Below, piece after piece: positions 1 to 5,951 of a DNA stretch of 6,601 bases (within the stretch, counting starts at the first letter, position 1; every line of letters begins with the position of its first letter). Source of the DNA: Balneolaceae bacterium (GTDB taxonomy: Bacteria; Bacteroidota; Rhodothermia; Balneolales; Balneolaceae). Location: assembly GCA_007129085.1 (NCBI GenBank), contig SKWF01000232.1, forward strand, positions 1 through 6,601, written 5' to 3'. Made by a program: the position numbers and the translations under genes. A model generated the notes under the pieces. That model had not been told where the DNA came from. It worked only from the letters and a program-made list of their open reading frames with translations, and did no database searches.

Positions 1-716
1 GCGCCGGCCGCTACGTGGGCAATCTCCAAATCTTCCACACCGTACCCTTTCAGCGAGTGAGTCTCAAAATGTTCGGTCAGCAGTTTATACCCGTAATCGC
101 CCTCATACACCCAATCATCCAATGTGGTTTGATTGTATTCCCCAACCAGCTCTTCAAGCTTCTTTTTGGTTTTCTTTTGCAGCAACAGCTCCGATGGCTG
201 CAGCGACTGCAACATGCTGTCCAGGTGACCGGAGCTCACCTGACTGAGCGCAAATTCTCCCGTGGATATATCAGAAAAAGCCACTCCCGCTGTTCCACCG
301 GCGATAAATATGGAGGCGATATAGTTATTTCGTTTATGATCCAGCAGTTTATCAGAAAGTGTAACTCCCGGCGTGGTGATTTCCGTCACCTCACGATTCA
401 CAATTTTTTTGCCGGCTTTTTTCGCCTCATCCGGTTTTTCAGTCTGCTCACAAATCGCAACCCGGTAGCCTCGTTTTACCAGTTTTGGCAAGTAGGTATC
501 CAGTGCGTGATAGGGAAATCCGGCCAGCGGGGTTTGGTCGCCACCATTGTTTCTCTTGGTGAGCGTGATGCCGAGCTCTTTGCTAATTAGAACGGCATCA
601 TCAGAAAACGTTTCGTAAAAATCACCCACGCGAAACAGTAATATAGTTCCGGGGTGTTTCTCTTTTACATCAAAATATTGCCGCATTAGCGGCGTCATCT
701 TCTTCTTTTTCGCCAT
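1..716 (-). CDS. mutS: DNA mismatch repair protein MutS, N-terminal part (runs off the left edge)
   Basis: MutS recognises base mismatches and small loops and starts methyl-independent or MutL-dependent repair in the cytoplasm. Reading the minus strand from the ATG at 716-714 gives an uninterrupted frame of 238 codons to the window edge, beginning MAKKKKMTPLMRQYF. The mismatch-recognition domain I is complete: the motif GDFYE occurs at residues 31-35, so Phe33 and Glu35 correspond to the Phe-x-Glu pair that stacks on and contacts the mismatch. TPLAGFPYHALDTYLPKLV (about residues 62-80) and GYRVAICEQ are further family signatures. From about residue 120 the connector domain begins (NNYIASIF, then a DISTGEF motif). 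The clamp, ATPase P-loop and dimerisation domains lie outside the window. No Shine-Dalgarno sequence precedes the ATG. The gene is transcribed divergently from the YihY gene. A plus-strand open frame over 15-590 is only the antisense shadow of this gene. Confidence 0.96.
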   Translation of the reverse strand, partial: MAKKKKMTPLMRQYFDVKEKHPGTILLFRVGDFYETFSDDAVLISKELGITLTKRNNGGDQTPLAGFPYHALDTYLPKLVKRGYRVAICEQTEKPDEAKKAGKKIVNREVTEITTPGVTLSDKLLDHKRNNYIASIFIAGGTAGVAFSDISTGEFALSQVSSGHLDSMLQSLQPSELLLQKKTKKKLEELVGEYNQTTLDDWVYEGDYGYKLLTEHFETHSLKGYGVEDLEIAHVAAG

Positions 717-905
717 AAATGTTTTGTAGTTACCGGCTCAGGATTTATCAGTCGGCTGACTCTGTAAGGTATTGAAAATTCAGCTTTTTTTTAGGCCTTT
801 CATGAATTGAAAAGTTCATCATTGATAATAAAAACAGAGCTGAAATATTATCTGCTCATCACTCCTAATTTGTATTAAAACCCGCATAGGTTATCTTTGC
901 TATCT
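717..905. other. Divergent intergenic region between mutS and the YihY gene
   Basis: This AT-rich 189-bp stretch separates two divergently transcribed genes, so it should carry promoters for both. On the plus strand it contains a good Bacteroidota-type promoter, listed separately. I could not find an equally clear TAnnTTTG-type box on the minus strand for mutS. A small inverted repeat, AGTC-ggct-GACT, lies near 751-764 and is too short to interpret. No gene is seen here. Confidence 0.6.
869..899 (+). promoter_or_regulatory. Candidate Bacteroidota-type promoter for the YihY gene
   Basis: TTTG at 869-872 is followed by a 19-nt spacer and then TATCTTTG at 892-899. This is a full match to the Bacteroidota housekeeping sigma pattern, a TTG-type -33 box and a TAnnTTTG -7 box with about 19-21 nt between. 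With usual geometry transcription would begin near 903-907, practically at the ATG at 906. The match is read directly from sequence; its activity, and whether this lineage uses the pattern, are inferred. Confidence 0.45.
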
Positions 906-1829
906 ATGTGGCAAGAACACTGGCAGACAATAAAAGACTACTTCAGGCTTGTTGGGCGGCTCGCTATTAAAAAGAATATTTTCTTTAATGCGTCGGCCAT
1001 CACCTTCAACCTGTTCCTTTGCGCAATTCCATTTACGCTTATTCTTGTATCCATTCTTGGGTATGTACTCTCTATAGATGCAGCCTTTGATGAAGTGATG
1101 CGTTACGGTCGTGAACTTTTCCCCGCATTCTCATACGAAACACAGGATGGCGATATTATTGCCGGTAGTATAACGCTAGAATCATTGGTAATGCCACTGG
1201 TTGAGGCTCGACGGCTTTTTGGTATTATTGGTCTGATTATTCTGATGTTTTTTGCACAGGGCTTGTTCCACACTATGAAGCATGTGCTCTTTGATGTTTT
1301 TGATATAGAAGATCGCCGGCATCCTATAATGGAATTTGTGTACAACTTCTTTGCGTTCGGTGTAATCGGAGGTGTTTTTCTCTTTTTTACCATGGCCATT
1401 TCTCTCATCTCCCTCTACCCGATCAGTGCATTTTCAGTTCCATTTACTGATGTCGAAATCCGGCTCGGCTGGATTACCGAACTGCTGGCCTGGTTGATTC
1501 CCATCATTTTCACACCTCTGCTTTTCTACGCTATTTATCGCTATATAAGTGAAAAAAGAATCAGCCGAAAAGTGGCATTTCTCTCGGCATTGGTCTACAC
1601 TTTTTTGTTTGAATTAGCCAAATCCGGTGTTGGTGTCTATCTCGAATATGCATTTACTACCTACCAATACTACTACCAAGGATACACCGTGCTTATCATA
1701 ATCGTAATCTGGACTTTTTACGCCGCAGCTCTGTTTGTCATCACATCCGTAATGGCTCGCGCCTACCAGGATCTATTTGAAGAACCTCAAAACCAAATTG
1801 AACAAAATACCGAGACTCAATTTACGTGA
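906..1829 (+). CDS. YihY/BrkB-family integral membrane protein
   Basis: This is a polytopic inner-membrane protein of the YihY/virulence factor BrkB family (once misnamed ribonuclease BN), whose biochemical role is unsettled. With the ATG at 906 it has 307 residues, normal for the family. About six hydrophobic segments are visible, near residues 29-55, 97-122, 137-167, 185-209, 220-245 and 258-283. The first carries the family-like stretch ASAITFNLFLCAIPFTLIL. The charged C-terminal tail (EEPQNQIEQNTETQ) is probably cytoplasmic. A TTG at 897 would add three residues, but it falls inside the candidate -7 box and is less likely to be the start. No Shine-Dalgarno sequence is visible. The stop codon (TGA 1827-1829) overlaps the ATG of the following glycosylase gene, so the two are probably co-transcribed and translationally coupled. 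The family assignment is firm; a substrate cannot be named. Confidence 0.9.
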   Translation: MWQEHWQTIKDYFRLVGRLAIKKNIFFNASAITFNLFLCAIPFTLILVSILGYVLSIDAAFDEVMRYGRELFPAFSYETQDGDIIAGSITLESLVMPLVEARRLFGIIGLIILMFFAQGLFHTMKHVLFDVFDIEDRRHPIMEFVYNFFAFGVIGGVFLFFTMAISLISLYPISAFSVPFTDVEIRLGWITELLAWLIPIIFTPLLFYAIYRYISEKRISRKVAFLSALVYTFLFELAKSGVGVYLEYAFTTYQYYYQGYTVLIIIVIWTFYAAALFVITSVMARAYQDLFEEPQNQIEQNTETQFT

Positions 1830-2419
1830 TGAAACGTACACTCAGCATCCTTGACCGACAGTTTTATGCCAATCCCGATGTAGTGGAAGTAAGCCGCGAA
1901 CTCCTCGGTAAAGTTCTATGCACTCGGTTTGATGGACTCCTCACATCCGGCATTATAGTTGAAACGGAAGCTTACTGCGGACGGAATGATAAGGCCTGCC
2001 ACGCTAATAATGGTAAACGTACCGATCGCACCGAAACCATGTTTGGTCCACCCGGACACGCCTACATCTACCTCTGCTACGGAATCCACCATCTTTTTAA
2101 TGTAGTTACCAACCGCACCGGCATGGCAGATGCTGTTTTAATACGTGGCATCTCTCCGCTCGATGGATTTGATACCATCAAAGAGCGGCGCGGAGAAATT
2201 GCGGATAAAAATCTGGCGAACGGCCCCGGCAAGCTCACGGAAGCCCTCGGTATCCGAACCACTCACGACACCCACGACCTAACCACACCTCCCATCTGGA
2301 TTGAAGATCGGAACCACTCCATCAAATCGAACCAAATTAAATCAAGTCCGCGGATTGGTGTAGACTACGCCGGCGAAGATGCTCTCAAACCCTGGCGATT
2401 TACAACCTCTATTTTTTAA
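1829..2419 (+). CDS. DNA-3-methyladenine glycosylase, AAG/MPG family
   Basis: This monofunctional DNA glycosylase excises alkylated purines (3-methyladenine, 7-methylguanine) and, in homologues, hypoxanthine and ethenoadenine, starting base excision repair. The 196-residue protein matches the family length. By comparison with human AAG, catalytic Glu125 corresponds to Glu47 in VETEAY, Tyr127 to Tyr49 and His136 to His58. The stacking and intercalating tyrosines 159 and 162 correspond to Tyr81 and Tyr84 in YIYLCYG, Asn169 to Asn91 and Arg182 to Arg106 (VLIRGISPLDG). NGPGKL (about residues 132-137) and the C-terminal PWRF signature are also present, so the enzyme looks intact. The ATG at 1829 overlaps the preceding stop codon as TGATG; a GTG at 1826 would add one residue and is less likely. 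No ribosome binding site is apparent, consistent with translational coupling to the YihY gene. Confidence 0.96.
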   Translation: MKRTLSILDRQFYANPDVVEVSRELLGKVLCTRFDGLLTSGIIVETEAYCGRNDKACHANNGKRTDRTETMFGPPGHAYIYLCYGIHHLFNVVTNRTGMADAVLIRGISPLDGFDTIKERRGEIADKNLANGPGKLTEALGIRTTHDTHDLTTPPIWIEDRNHSIKSNQIKSSPRIGVDYAGEDALKPWRFTTSIF

Positions 2420-2482
2420 GATTTTTTATTAATCTCTTCCACCCACCTCTTTGCATCGACCTCAGTGCTTTAAACAAGAGTT

Positions 2483-2497
2483 TTGGTGTTAAACCAA
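2483..2497. repeat. Short inverted repeat upstream of the YceI gene
   Basis: TTGGT (2483-2487) and ACCAA (2493-2497) form a perfect 5-bp dyad around a 5-nt centre, about 98 bp before the YceI start. It lies in the 175-bp gap between the glycosylase and YceI genes and has no T-tract, so it is not a terminator. It could be an operator, but a dyad of this size also occurs by chance. Just after the glycosylase stop there is a weaker AGATT/AATCT dyad (2419-2435). The gap is otherwise AT-rich and no clear promoter box was found in it. Confidence 0.2.
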
Positions 2498-2594
2498 TAT
2501 TGTTTCGTGATAAATAGTTTAACATTTAATGAAACGTTTTTGTCTGTTAAGTGATTAATTGCTGCACAACTACTAATCACAAAAAACAAAACAG

Positions 2595-3215
2595 ATGAAA
2601 ACTCTATTTACTACTACAATTTTTACACTGCTGCTATCCTTTATCGCAGCAAGTTCTATTTTTGCTACAGATACGGAAACCAATAACACTGCTACAGTTT
2701 GGGAAATTGACCGTGCACACAGCGCCATCAATTTCACCATCAATCACTTTTTCACACCTGTTGACGGTACGTTTTCAGATTACGATGCAGACGTGCACTT
2801 TGATCCGGAAAACCTGGAAGAGAGTCGCGTAAACGTAACCATTCCTGTATCAAGCGTTGACACCAGAAACGAACGACGTGATGGGCACCTTCAATCAGAT
2901 GATTTCTTTAATGTAGAGCAGTGGCCAAACATCCAGTTCACAAGCCACTCCATCGAATCGAGAGGAGACAACGAGTTTGTTGCCATTGGCGAAATGACAA
3001 TCCGTGACGTAACCAGAGATTTTGAGCTGCCATTTACACTTCAGGGAGTTATGGATCATCCCATGCAAGATGACACCGTTGTTGCCGGAATTACTGCAAG
3101 TGCAGAACTCATGCGCACAGATTACGGAGTAGGTGTAGGCGACTGGGCCGCAACTGCTGTTGTTGGAGACAAGGTTGATATTCAGCTAAACCTCGAATTA
3201 ACCTCCGGCAAGTAA
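2595..3215 (+). CDS. Secreted YceI-family protein (lipocalin-like, polyisoprenoid-binding fold)
   Basis: YceI-family proteins are exported beta-barrel proteins that bind long isoprenoid or amphipathic lipids; some respond to stress, and the physiological role is often unknown. Residues 1-24 form a signal peptide (MK, then a hydrophobic stretch TIFTLLLSFIAASSIFA) with likely cleavage after Ala24. There is no lipobox cysteine, so the mature protein should be soluble in the periplasm. The YceI domain fills residues 33-205. It starts with WEIDRAHSAINFTINH, contains the family signature HLQSDDFFNVEQWPNIQF (about residues 98-115), and ends near RTDYGVG. The total of 206 residues is usual. The ATG at 2595 is preceded by an A-rich stretch rather than a Shine-Dalgarno sequence. 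The gene stands alone, with 175 bp before it and a strong terminator after it, so it is probably monocistronic. Confidence 0.94.
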   Translation: MKTLFTTTIFTLLLSFIAASSIFATDTETNNTATVWEIDRAHSAINFTINHFFTPVDGTFSDYDADVHFDPENLEESRVNVTIPVSSVDTRNERRDGHLQSDDFFNVEQWPNIQFTSHSIESRGDNEFVAIGEMTIRDVTRDFELPFTLQGVMDHPMQDDTVVAGITASAELMRTDYGVGVGDWAATAVVGDKVDIQLNLELTSGK

Positions 3216-3237
3216 TCAAATAAGCTTTACTTACCAC

Positions 3238-3269
3238 AAAAGCCGCGTTTAAAAACGTGGCTTTTTTTT
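3238..3269 (+). terminator. Intrinsic terminator after the YceI gene
   Basis: AGCCGCGTT (3241-3249) pairs with AACGTGGCT (3254-3262), nine base pairs including one G-T wobble, around a TAAA loop. It is followed by eight consecutive T residues (3262-3269) and preceded by A residues. It begins 23 bp after the YceI stop codon and is the best terminator in the window. Confidence 0.88.
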
Positions 3270-3277
3270 ATAATCAT

Positions 3278-3449
3278 TGAGGAAGTAACAGATAAAGAGT
3301 TATTAACCGCAGTGACGCTGGGTCGCGGTGAAATGACTGACTAATGCCAGTTTAATAACTCTCAGCTCTCTTTAATTTGCGACTGTATGAACAAATTTAA
3401 ATCGAACTTGTTTCCTCAGCGCCATTGTGCCACCGCGGTTACTTTTTTT
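3278..3449 (+). other. Predicted structured leader or RNA element upstream of the DUF6580 gene
   Basis: This gene-free stretch contains nested complementary segments that fold as a closed multi-branch RNA. Outer stem: 3278-3288 with 3408-3418, 11 pairs including two G-T wobbles. Inside it, a perfect 11-bp stem 3296-3306/3352-3362 (AGAGTTATTAA/TTAATAACTCT) closes a three-way junction. That junction holds CCGC/GCGG (3307-3310/3325-3328), extended by GAC/GTC after an AGT bulge, and ACTG/CAGT (3336-3339/3348-3351). A second hairpin is AATTTG/CAAATT (3374-3379/3392-3397). A short hairpin, GCGC/GTGC (3419-3430), follows, then CACCGCGGTTA and T7 (3443-3449). The wobbles in the outer stem pair only in a plus-strand transcript. 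I recognise no Rfam family; the cobalamin and TPP consensus elements are absent. It may be a riboswitch-like leader, a small RNA or a remnant of a palindromic repeat. The folding is by eye, without energies. Confidence 0.38.
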
Positions 3450-3501
3450 ATGTGATTTATACAGATCGAGCTCACACTTTTCAAAATCATCTGTTATATT
3501 T

Positions 3502-3520
3502 AGGTCTAATTTTAAGACCT
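3502..3520 (+). promoter_or_regulatory. Hairpin just before the DUF6580 start codon
   Basis: AGGTCT (3502-3507) and AGACCT (3515-3520) form a perfect 6-bp stem with a 7-nt AT-rich loop, ending 9 nt before the ATG at 3530. In the mRNA this hairpin would occupy the ribosome landing zone, so it could influence translation initiation. A TATATTTA at 3495-3502 resembles a TAnnTTTG -7 box with one mismatch, but no matching -33 box was found. Between 3450 and 3501 nothing else was recognised apart from widely spaced TGTGA and TCACA. Confidence 0.25.
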
Positions 3521-3529
3521 TACAACTCC

Positions 3530-4087
3530 ATGAAAAAGAACGCATTTTATATTATAGCAGCATTTATCGTGTTTGCTGCTCTTGCACGTTTACTACCACA
3601 CGCATATAATTTCACACCCATTGGTGCCATTGCGCTATTTGGCGCTGCCTATTTTGGCAGTAAAAAGTGGGCCTTTCTCGTACCCATTATTGCGCTCTGG
3701 ATAAGCGATCTCCTGCTCAATAATTTCGTGTACTCTGCTTTTTACGAAGGGTTTGCCCTCTTTACAAGTGGATTTCTGTACATTTACGGTGCATTTGCCC
3801 TCATCGTTGTTTTAGGCATTTACCTTTTCGATAAAGTGACTATCCCGCGCGTACTTGGTGGAGCTATTGGCGGTTCACTCATCTTTTTTATTGTCAGTAA
3901 CTTCGGTGTTTGGTTAACCAGCCCTATGTATCCGCTTACAATTGAAGGGTTGCTCATGTGCTACACAGCCGCCATTCCATTTTTCCATAACACGCTCGGC
4001 GGTACCGTAATCTACTCTGCAGTACTCTTTGGAGGATACGAGTATCTCAAGTACAAATCGCCCTCTCTCGTCTCGGTTGAAGCCTAA
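3530..4087 (+). CDS. DUF6580-type membrane protein, putative transporter (possibly B12-related)
   Basis: This 185-residue, highly hydrophobic protein has about five or six membrane segments, near residues 5-20, 29-45, 48-66, 80-101, 107-131 and 152-175. The N-terminal signature ARLLPHAYNFTPIGAIALFG (residues 19-38) is what I associate with DUF6580 proteins, a family annotated only as putative transport proteins. Size and topology resemble the substrate-binding S components of ECF transporters, but no ECF ATPase or EcfT gene is visible here. The start is the ATG at 3530; the frame stays open upstream to 3425, but that stretch lies within the structured leader and looks non-coding. The gene ends 8 bp before the BtuF-like gene, which argues for one operon and a possible role in corrinoid transport. 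Hydrophobicity and gene order are seen directly, the family is recalled from its motif, and the substrate is inferred. Confidence 0.75.
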   Translation: MKKNAFYIIAAFIVFAALARLLPHAYNFTPIGAIALFGAAYFGSKKWAFLVPIIALWISDLLLNNFVYSAFYEGFALFTSGFLYIYGAFALIVVLGIYLFDKVTIPRVLGGAIGGSLIFFIVSNFGVWLTSPMYPLTIEGLLMCYTAAIPFFHNTLGGTVIYSAVLFGGYEYLKYKSPSLVSVEA

Positions 4088-4095
4088 CCATTTTG

Positions 4096-5052
4096 ATGTC
4101 TCAAAAAGACCGGCCGAGAATAGCGTCTTTACTGCCAAGCCTCACAGAAGTTGTATGCGAGCTTGGTTTTAAAGATTCTCTAGTTGGTCGTTCACATGAA
4201 TGCGATTTCCCGGTTGGAATTGATCATCTCCCCGTTTTAACGGCTCCCAAATATCCAACCTCATCCGGCGACAGCAGTAGCGATATTCACCAATCCATTA
4301 CCGGGCTCCTGCAGCGGGGACTCTCCGTCTACGAAGTAGATGCCGAAAAACTGGCCGAGCTCAATCCCGATATCATCCTCACCCAAGACCACTGCGAAGT
4401 CTGTGCCGTTAGTTTTAGCGATCTGGAACGTGCAATACAAGATTATTTAAAACCATCTACGGAAATAATTTCCGTATCGCCCATCAACCTCCGGCAGGTG
4501 CTCGAATCATTTCAAACCGTTGCCGATGCGCTCGATAGTCACTCTTTGGGCAAAAAACTTGTCCAACGTACACAATCTCGGTTTGATGAACTTCGAAATC
4601 TCACGCCAAACCAAAACAGGCCCGAGGTTATCGCCATCGAGTGGATGGACCCAATTATGACGGGTGGCAACTGGATGCCTGAACTGATCGACATTGCCGG
4701 TGGCAAAAATCTCCTTTCAAAACCAGGTACCCACTCTCCCTGGATAGAGTGGGAAAAAGTAATTGAGGCCGACCCTGATTTCTTACTCCTTCTGCCCTGT
4801 GGCTACTCCATCGATAAAACGATGTCCGAAATTGAAACGTTAACGGAAAAGTCGGGTTGGACTAACCTTAAAGCGGTAAAGAATAACCGGGTATATGTGT
4901 TGGATGGCAATAAATATTTTAACAGGTCCGGCCCGCGAATTAAAGAGTCGGCAGAAATCTTGGCCGAAATATTTTATCCCTCTATTTTTAAGCCTCATTT
5001 TAAAGGCTCCGGATGGATAGATCTAAAAAATACATTTTCAATAAAACAGTGA
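4096..5052 (+). CDS. BtuF-like cobalamin-binding protein (periplasmic-binding-protein fold, no signal peptide)
   Basis: This 318-residue protein belongs to the BtuF/FecB-like substrate-binding superfamily (Peripla_BP_2), whose members bind vitamin B12, haem or iron-siderophores for ABC import. The N-terminal lobe starts RIASLLPSLTEVVCELG (residues 8-24). Next come GRSHECDFP (31-39), LAELNPDIILTQDHCEVCAVS (about 86-106) and, in the second lobe, IEWMDPIMTGGNWMPELI and a WEKVIEADPDFLLLLPCG segment typical of the fold. His34/Cys36 and Cys100/Cys103 mark a cobalamin-binding subgroup known in several phyla. The N-terminus (MSQKDRP) is hydrophilic, with neither a signal peptide nor a lipobox, so the protein is predicted to be cytoplasmic unless exported some other way. 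The ATG at 4096 is preferred over a TTG at 4093. It follows the DUF6580 gene by 8 bp; no ABC permease or ATPase gene is in view. B12 as ligand is inferred from family resemblance. Confidence 0.85.
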   Translation: MSQKDRPRIASLLPSLTEVVCELGFKDSLVGRSHECDFPVGIDHLPVLTAPKYPTSSGDSSSDIHQSITGLLQRGLSVYEVDAEKLAELNPDIILTQDHCEVCAVSFSDLERAIQDYLKPSTEIISVSPINLRQVLESFQTVADALDSHSLGKKLVQRTQSRFDELRNLTPNQNRPEVIAIEWMDPIMTGGNWMPELIDIAGGKNLLSKPGTHSPWIEWEKVIEADPDFLLLLPCGYSIDKTMSEIETLTEKSGWTNLKAVKNNRVYVLDGNKYFNRSGPRIKESAEILAEIFYPSIFKPHFKGSGWIDLKNTFSIKQ

Positions 5053-5070
5053 TTGATTCGTACAGATAGC

Positions 5071-5793
5071 ATGTCAAAAAAAATAATCATTATCGGCGCT
5101 ACATCCGGAATTGGCGAAGAACTAGCACGTCAGTGTGTAGAAAAGGAGTATATCGTTGGAGGGACAGGTCGACGTCTTGAAAGGCTTGAATCTCTCAAAA
5201 AGGAGCTTGGTAACTACTTCTACTATTCACAAATGGATGTAACCAATCACGATGAGAGCAAAGAGCAGCTCCAATCACTCATCGACCAGATGGGAGGGAT
5301 GGATATCATTGTGCTCAACGCCGGAATTTCCAACCATCCGGCCGCTTCCATTACCGCCATGGAGCAAAAAGTAATTGATGTAAATGTGAGTGGTTTTATA
5401 CAGATGTTTGGTGAAGCATTCCAATACTTTCGCAAACAAGGGTATGGCCATATTGTGGGAATCTCCTCCATAGCCTCCCTTTTTGGATCATCACGAGCCG
5501 CCCCTTACAGCGCTTCTAAATCATTTATCTCAACCTATATGCAGGCGTATCGTCAGCGTTGCAACAATCTTCGGGAAGATATTACCGTAACCGATGTTAA
5601 ACCAGGATTTGTGAAAAGTGAAATGATTCAGGGCAAGAAAGGGCTCTTTTGGGTAGGAGAAACTGAAACTGCCGTAAAGCAGATGATTAAGGATATAGAG
5701 AAGAAAAAATCCTACTCCTACGTAACGCGGCGCTGGAGACTCGTAGCATGGCTACTAAAATTGACTCCAAACTGGATACTGGACCGGCTATAG
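5071..5793 (+). CDS. Short-chain dehydrogenase/reductase (SDR) family oxidoreductase
   Basis: This is a 240-residue classical SDR, an NAD(P)-dependent oxidoreductase of unknown substrate. The Rossmann nucleotide-binding motif GATSGIG is at residues 9-15. Arg34 and Arg35 follow the second beta strand, which suggests NADP(H) preference. DVT (56-58) and NAG (83-85) are in place. The catalytic set is complete: Asn105, Ser133 in GISSIAS, Tyr146 and Lys150 in YSASK. A basic, then hydrophobic C-terminal tail (RRWRLVAWLLKLTPNWILDRL region) resembles that of DltE-like SDRs (COG0300) and could associate with membranes. I chose the ATG at 5071, 18 bp after the preceding stop, because a TTG at 5053 would add six residues before the beta strand without improving the fit. 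It is probably the last gene of the DUF6580-BtuF-like operon. Nothing in it points specifically to corrinoid chemistry, so its operon role is unknown. Confidence 0.94.
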   Translation: MSKKIIIIGATSGIGEELARQCVEKEYIVGGTGRRLERLESLKKELGNYFYYSQMDVTNHDESKEQLQSLIDQMGGMDIIVLNAGISNHPAASITAMEQKVIDVNVSGFIQMFGEAFQYFRKQGYGHIVGISSIASLFGSSRAAPYSASKSFISTYMQAYRQRCNNLREDITVTDVKPGFVKSEMIQGKKGLFWVGETETAVKQMIKDIEKKKSYSYVTRRWRLVAWLLKLTPNWILDRL

Positions 5794-5874
5794 ATCTACA
5801 AAAAGATATAGATCAACAGAATGATAAAGGGTAATGTAAAAACCCAGTCCCAGCTCACTTTATGATATATTGGC

Positions 5875-5895
5875 AACTTATCCATCATAAGTTTT
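5875..5895 (+). terminator. Weak candidate terminator after the SDR gene
   Basis: AACTTAT (5875-5881) pairs perfectly with ATAAGTT (5887-5893) around a CCATC loop, and the stem runs into a short T-run (5892-5895) that forms part of the palindrome GTTTTAAAAC. The stem is AT-rich and the T-tract short, so termination would be weak. It lies in the 158-bp gap between two convergent genes, where a terminator is expected. No terminator for the opposing gene was recognised there. The rest of the gap shows only an 8-bp direct repeat, TATAGATC, at 5789 and 5807. Confidence 0.3.
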
Positions 5896-5951
5896 AAAAC
5901 CAGACCTGATAAAGTTTGTTCCCGTGAGTTTTATTGCACTATTTGATCAAC

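Noticed and set aside
15..590. Long plus-strand open frame (191 codons) opposite mutS
   Set aside because: It is fully antisense to a clear MutS coding sequence, its translation resembles no family, and mutS explains the open frame.
1103..1408. Minus-strand 101-codon open frame inside the YihY gene
   Set aside because: It is antisense to a membrane-protein coding region and has no recognisable motifs.
3296..3362. Cobalamin or TPP riboswitch
   Set aside because: GGTGAAA and TAATGCCAG fragments recall these classes, but the B12 box, the GGGAA/GGTG/CCGCCACTG core and the TPP CTGAGA...ACCTGAT set are not present in the right order on either strand.
3451..3476. CRP-like site TGTGA...TCACA
   Set aside because: The half-sites are 16 nt apart instead of the 6 nt of a CRP site, so the resemblance is accidental.
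3425..3529. 35-codon N-terminal extension of the DUF6580 protein
   Set aside because: The extension would start at a TTG inside the folded non-coding element, is not hydrophobic like the rest, and the family signature begins shortly after the ATG at 3530.
3914..4138. Minus-strand 74-codon open frame across the DUF6580/BtuF-like junction
   Set aside because: It overlaps two convincing plus-strand genes and has no recognisable features, so it is a shadow frame.
5789..5814. Direct repeat TATAGATC (two copies 18 bp apart) at the SDR stop
   Set aside because: Only 8 bp and two copies in AT-rich DNA; no sign of an attachment site or target duplication around a mobile element.
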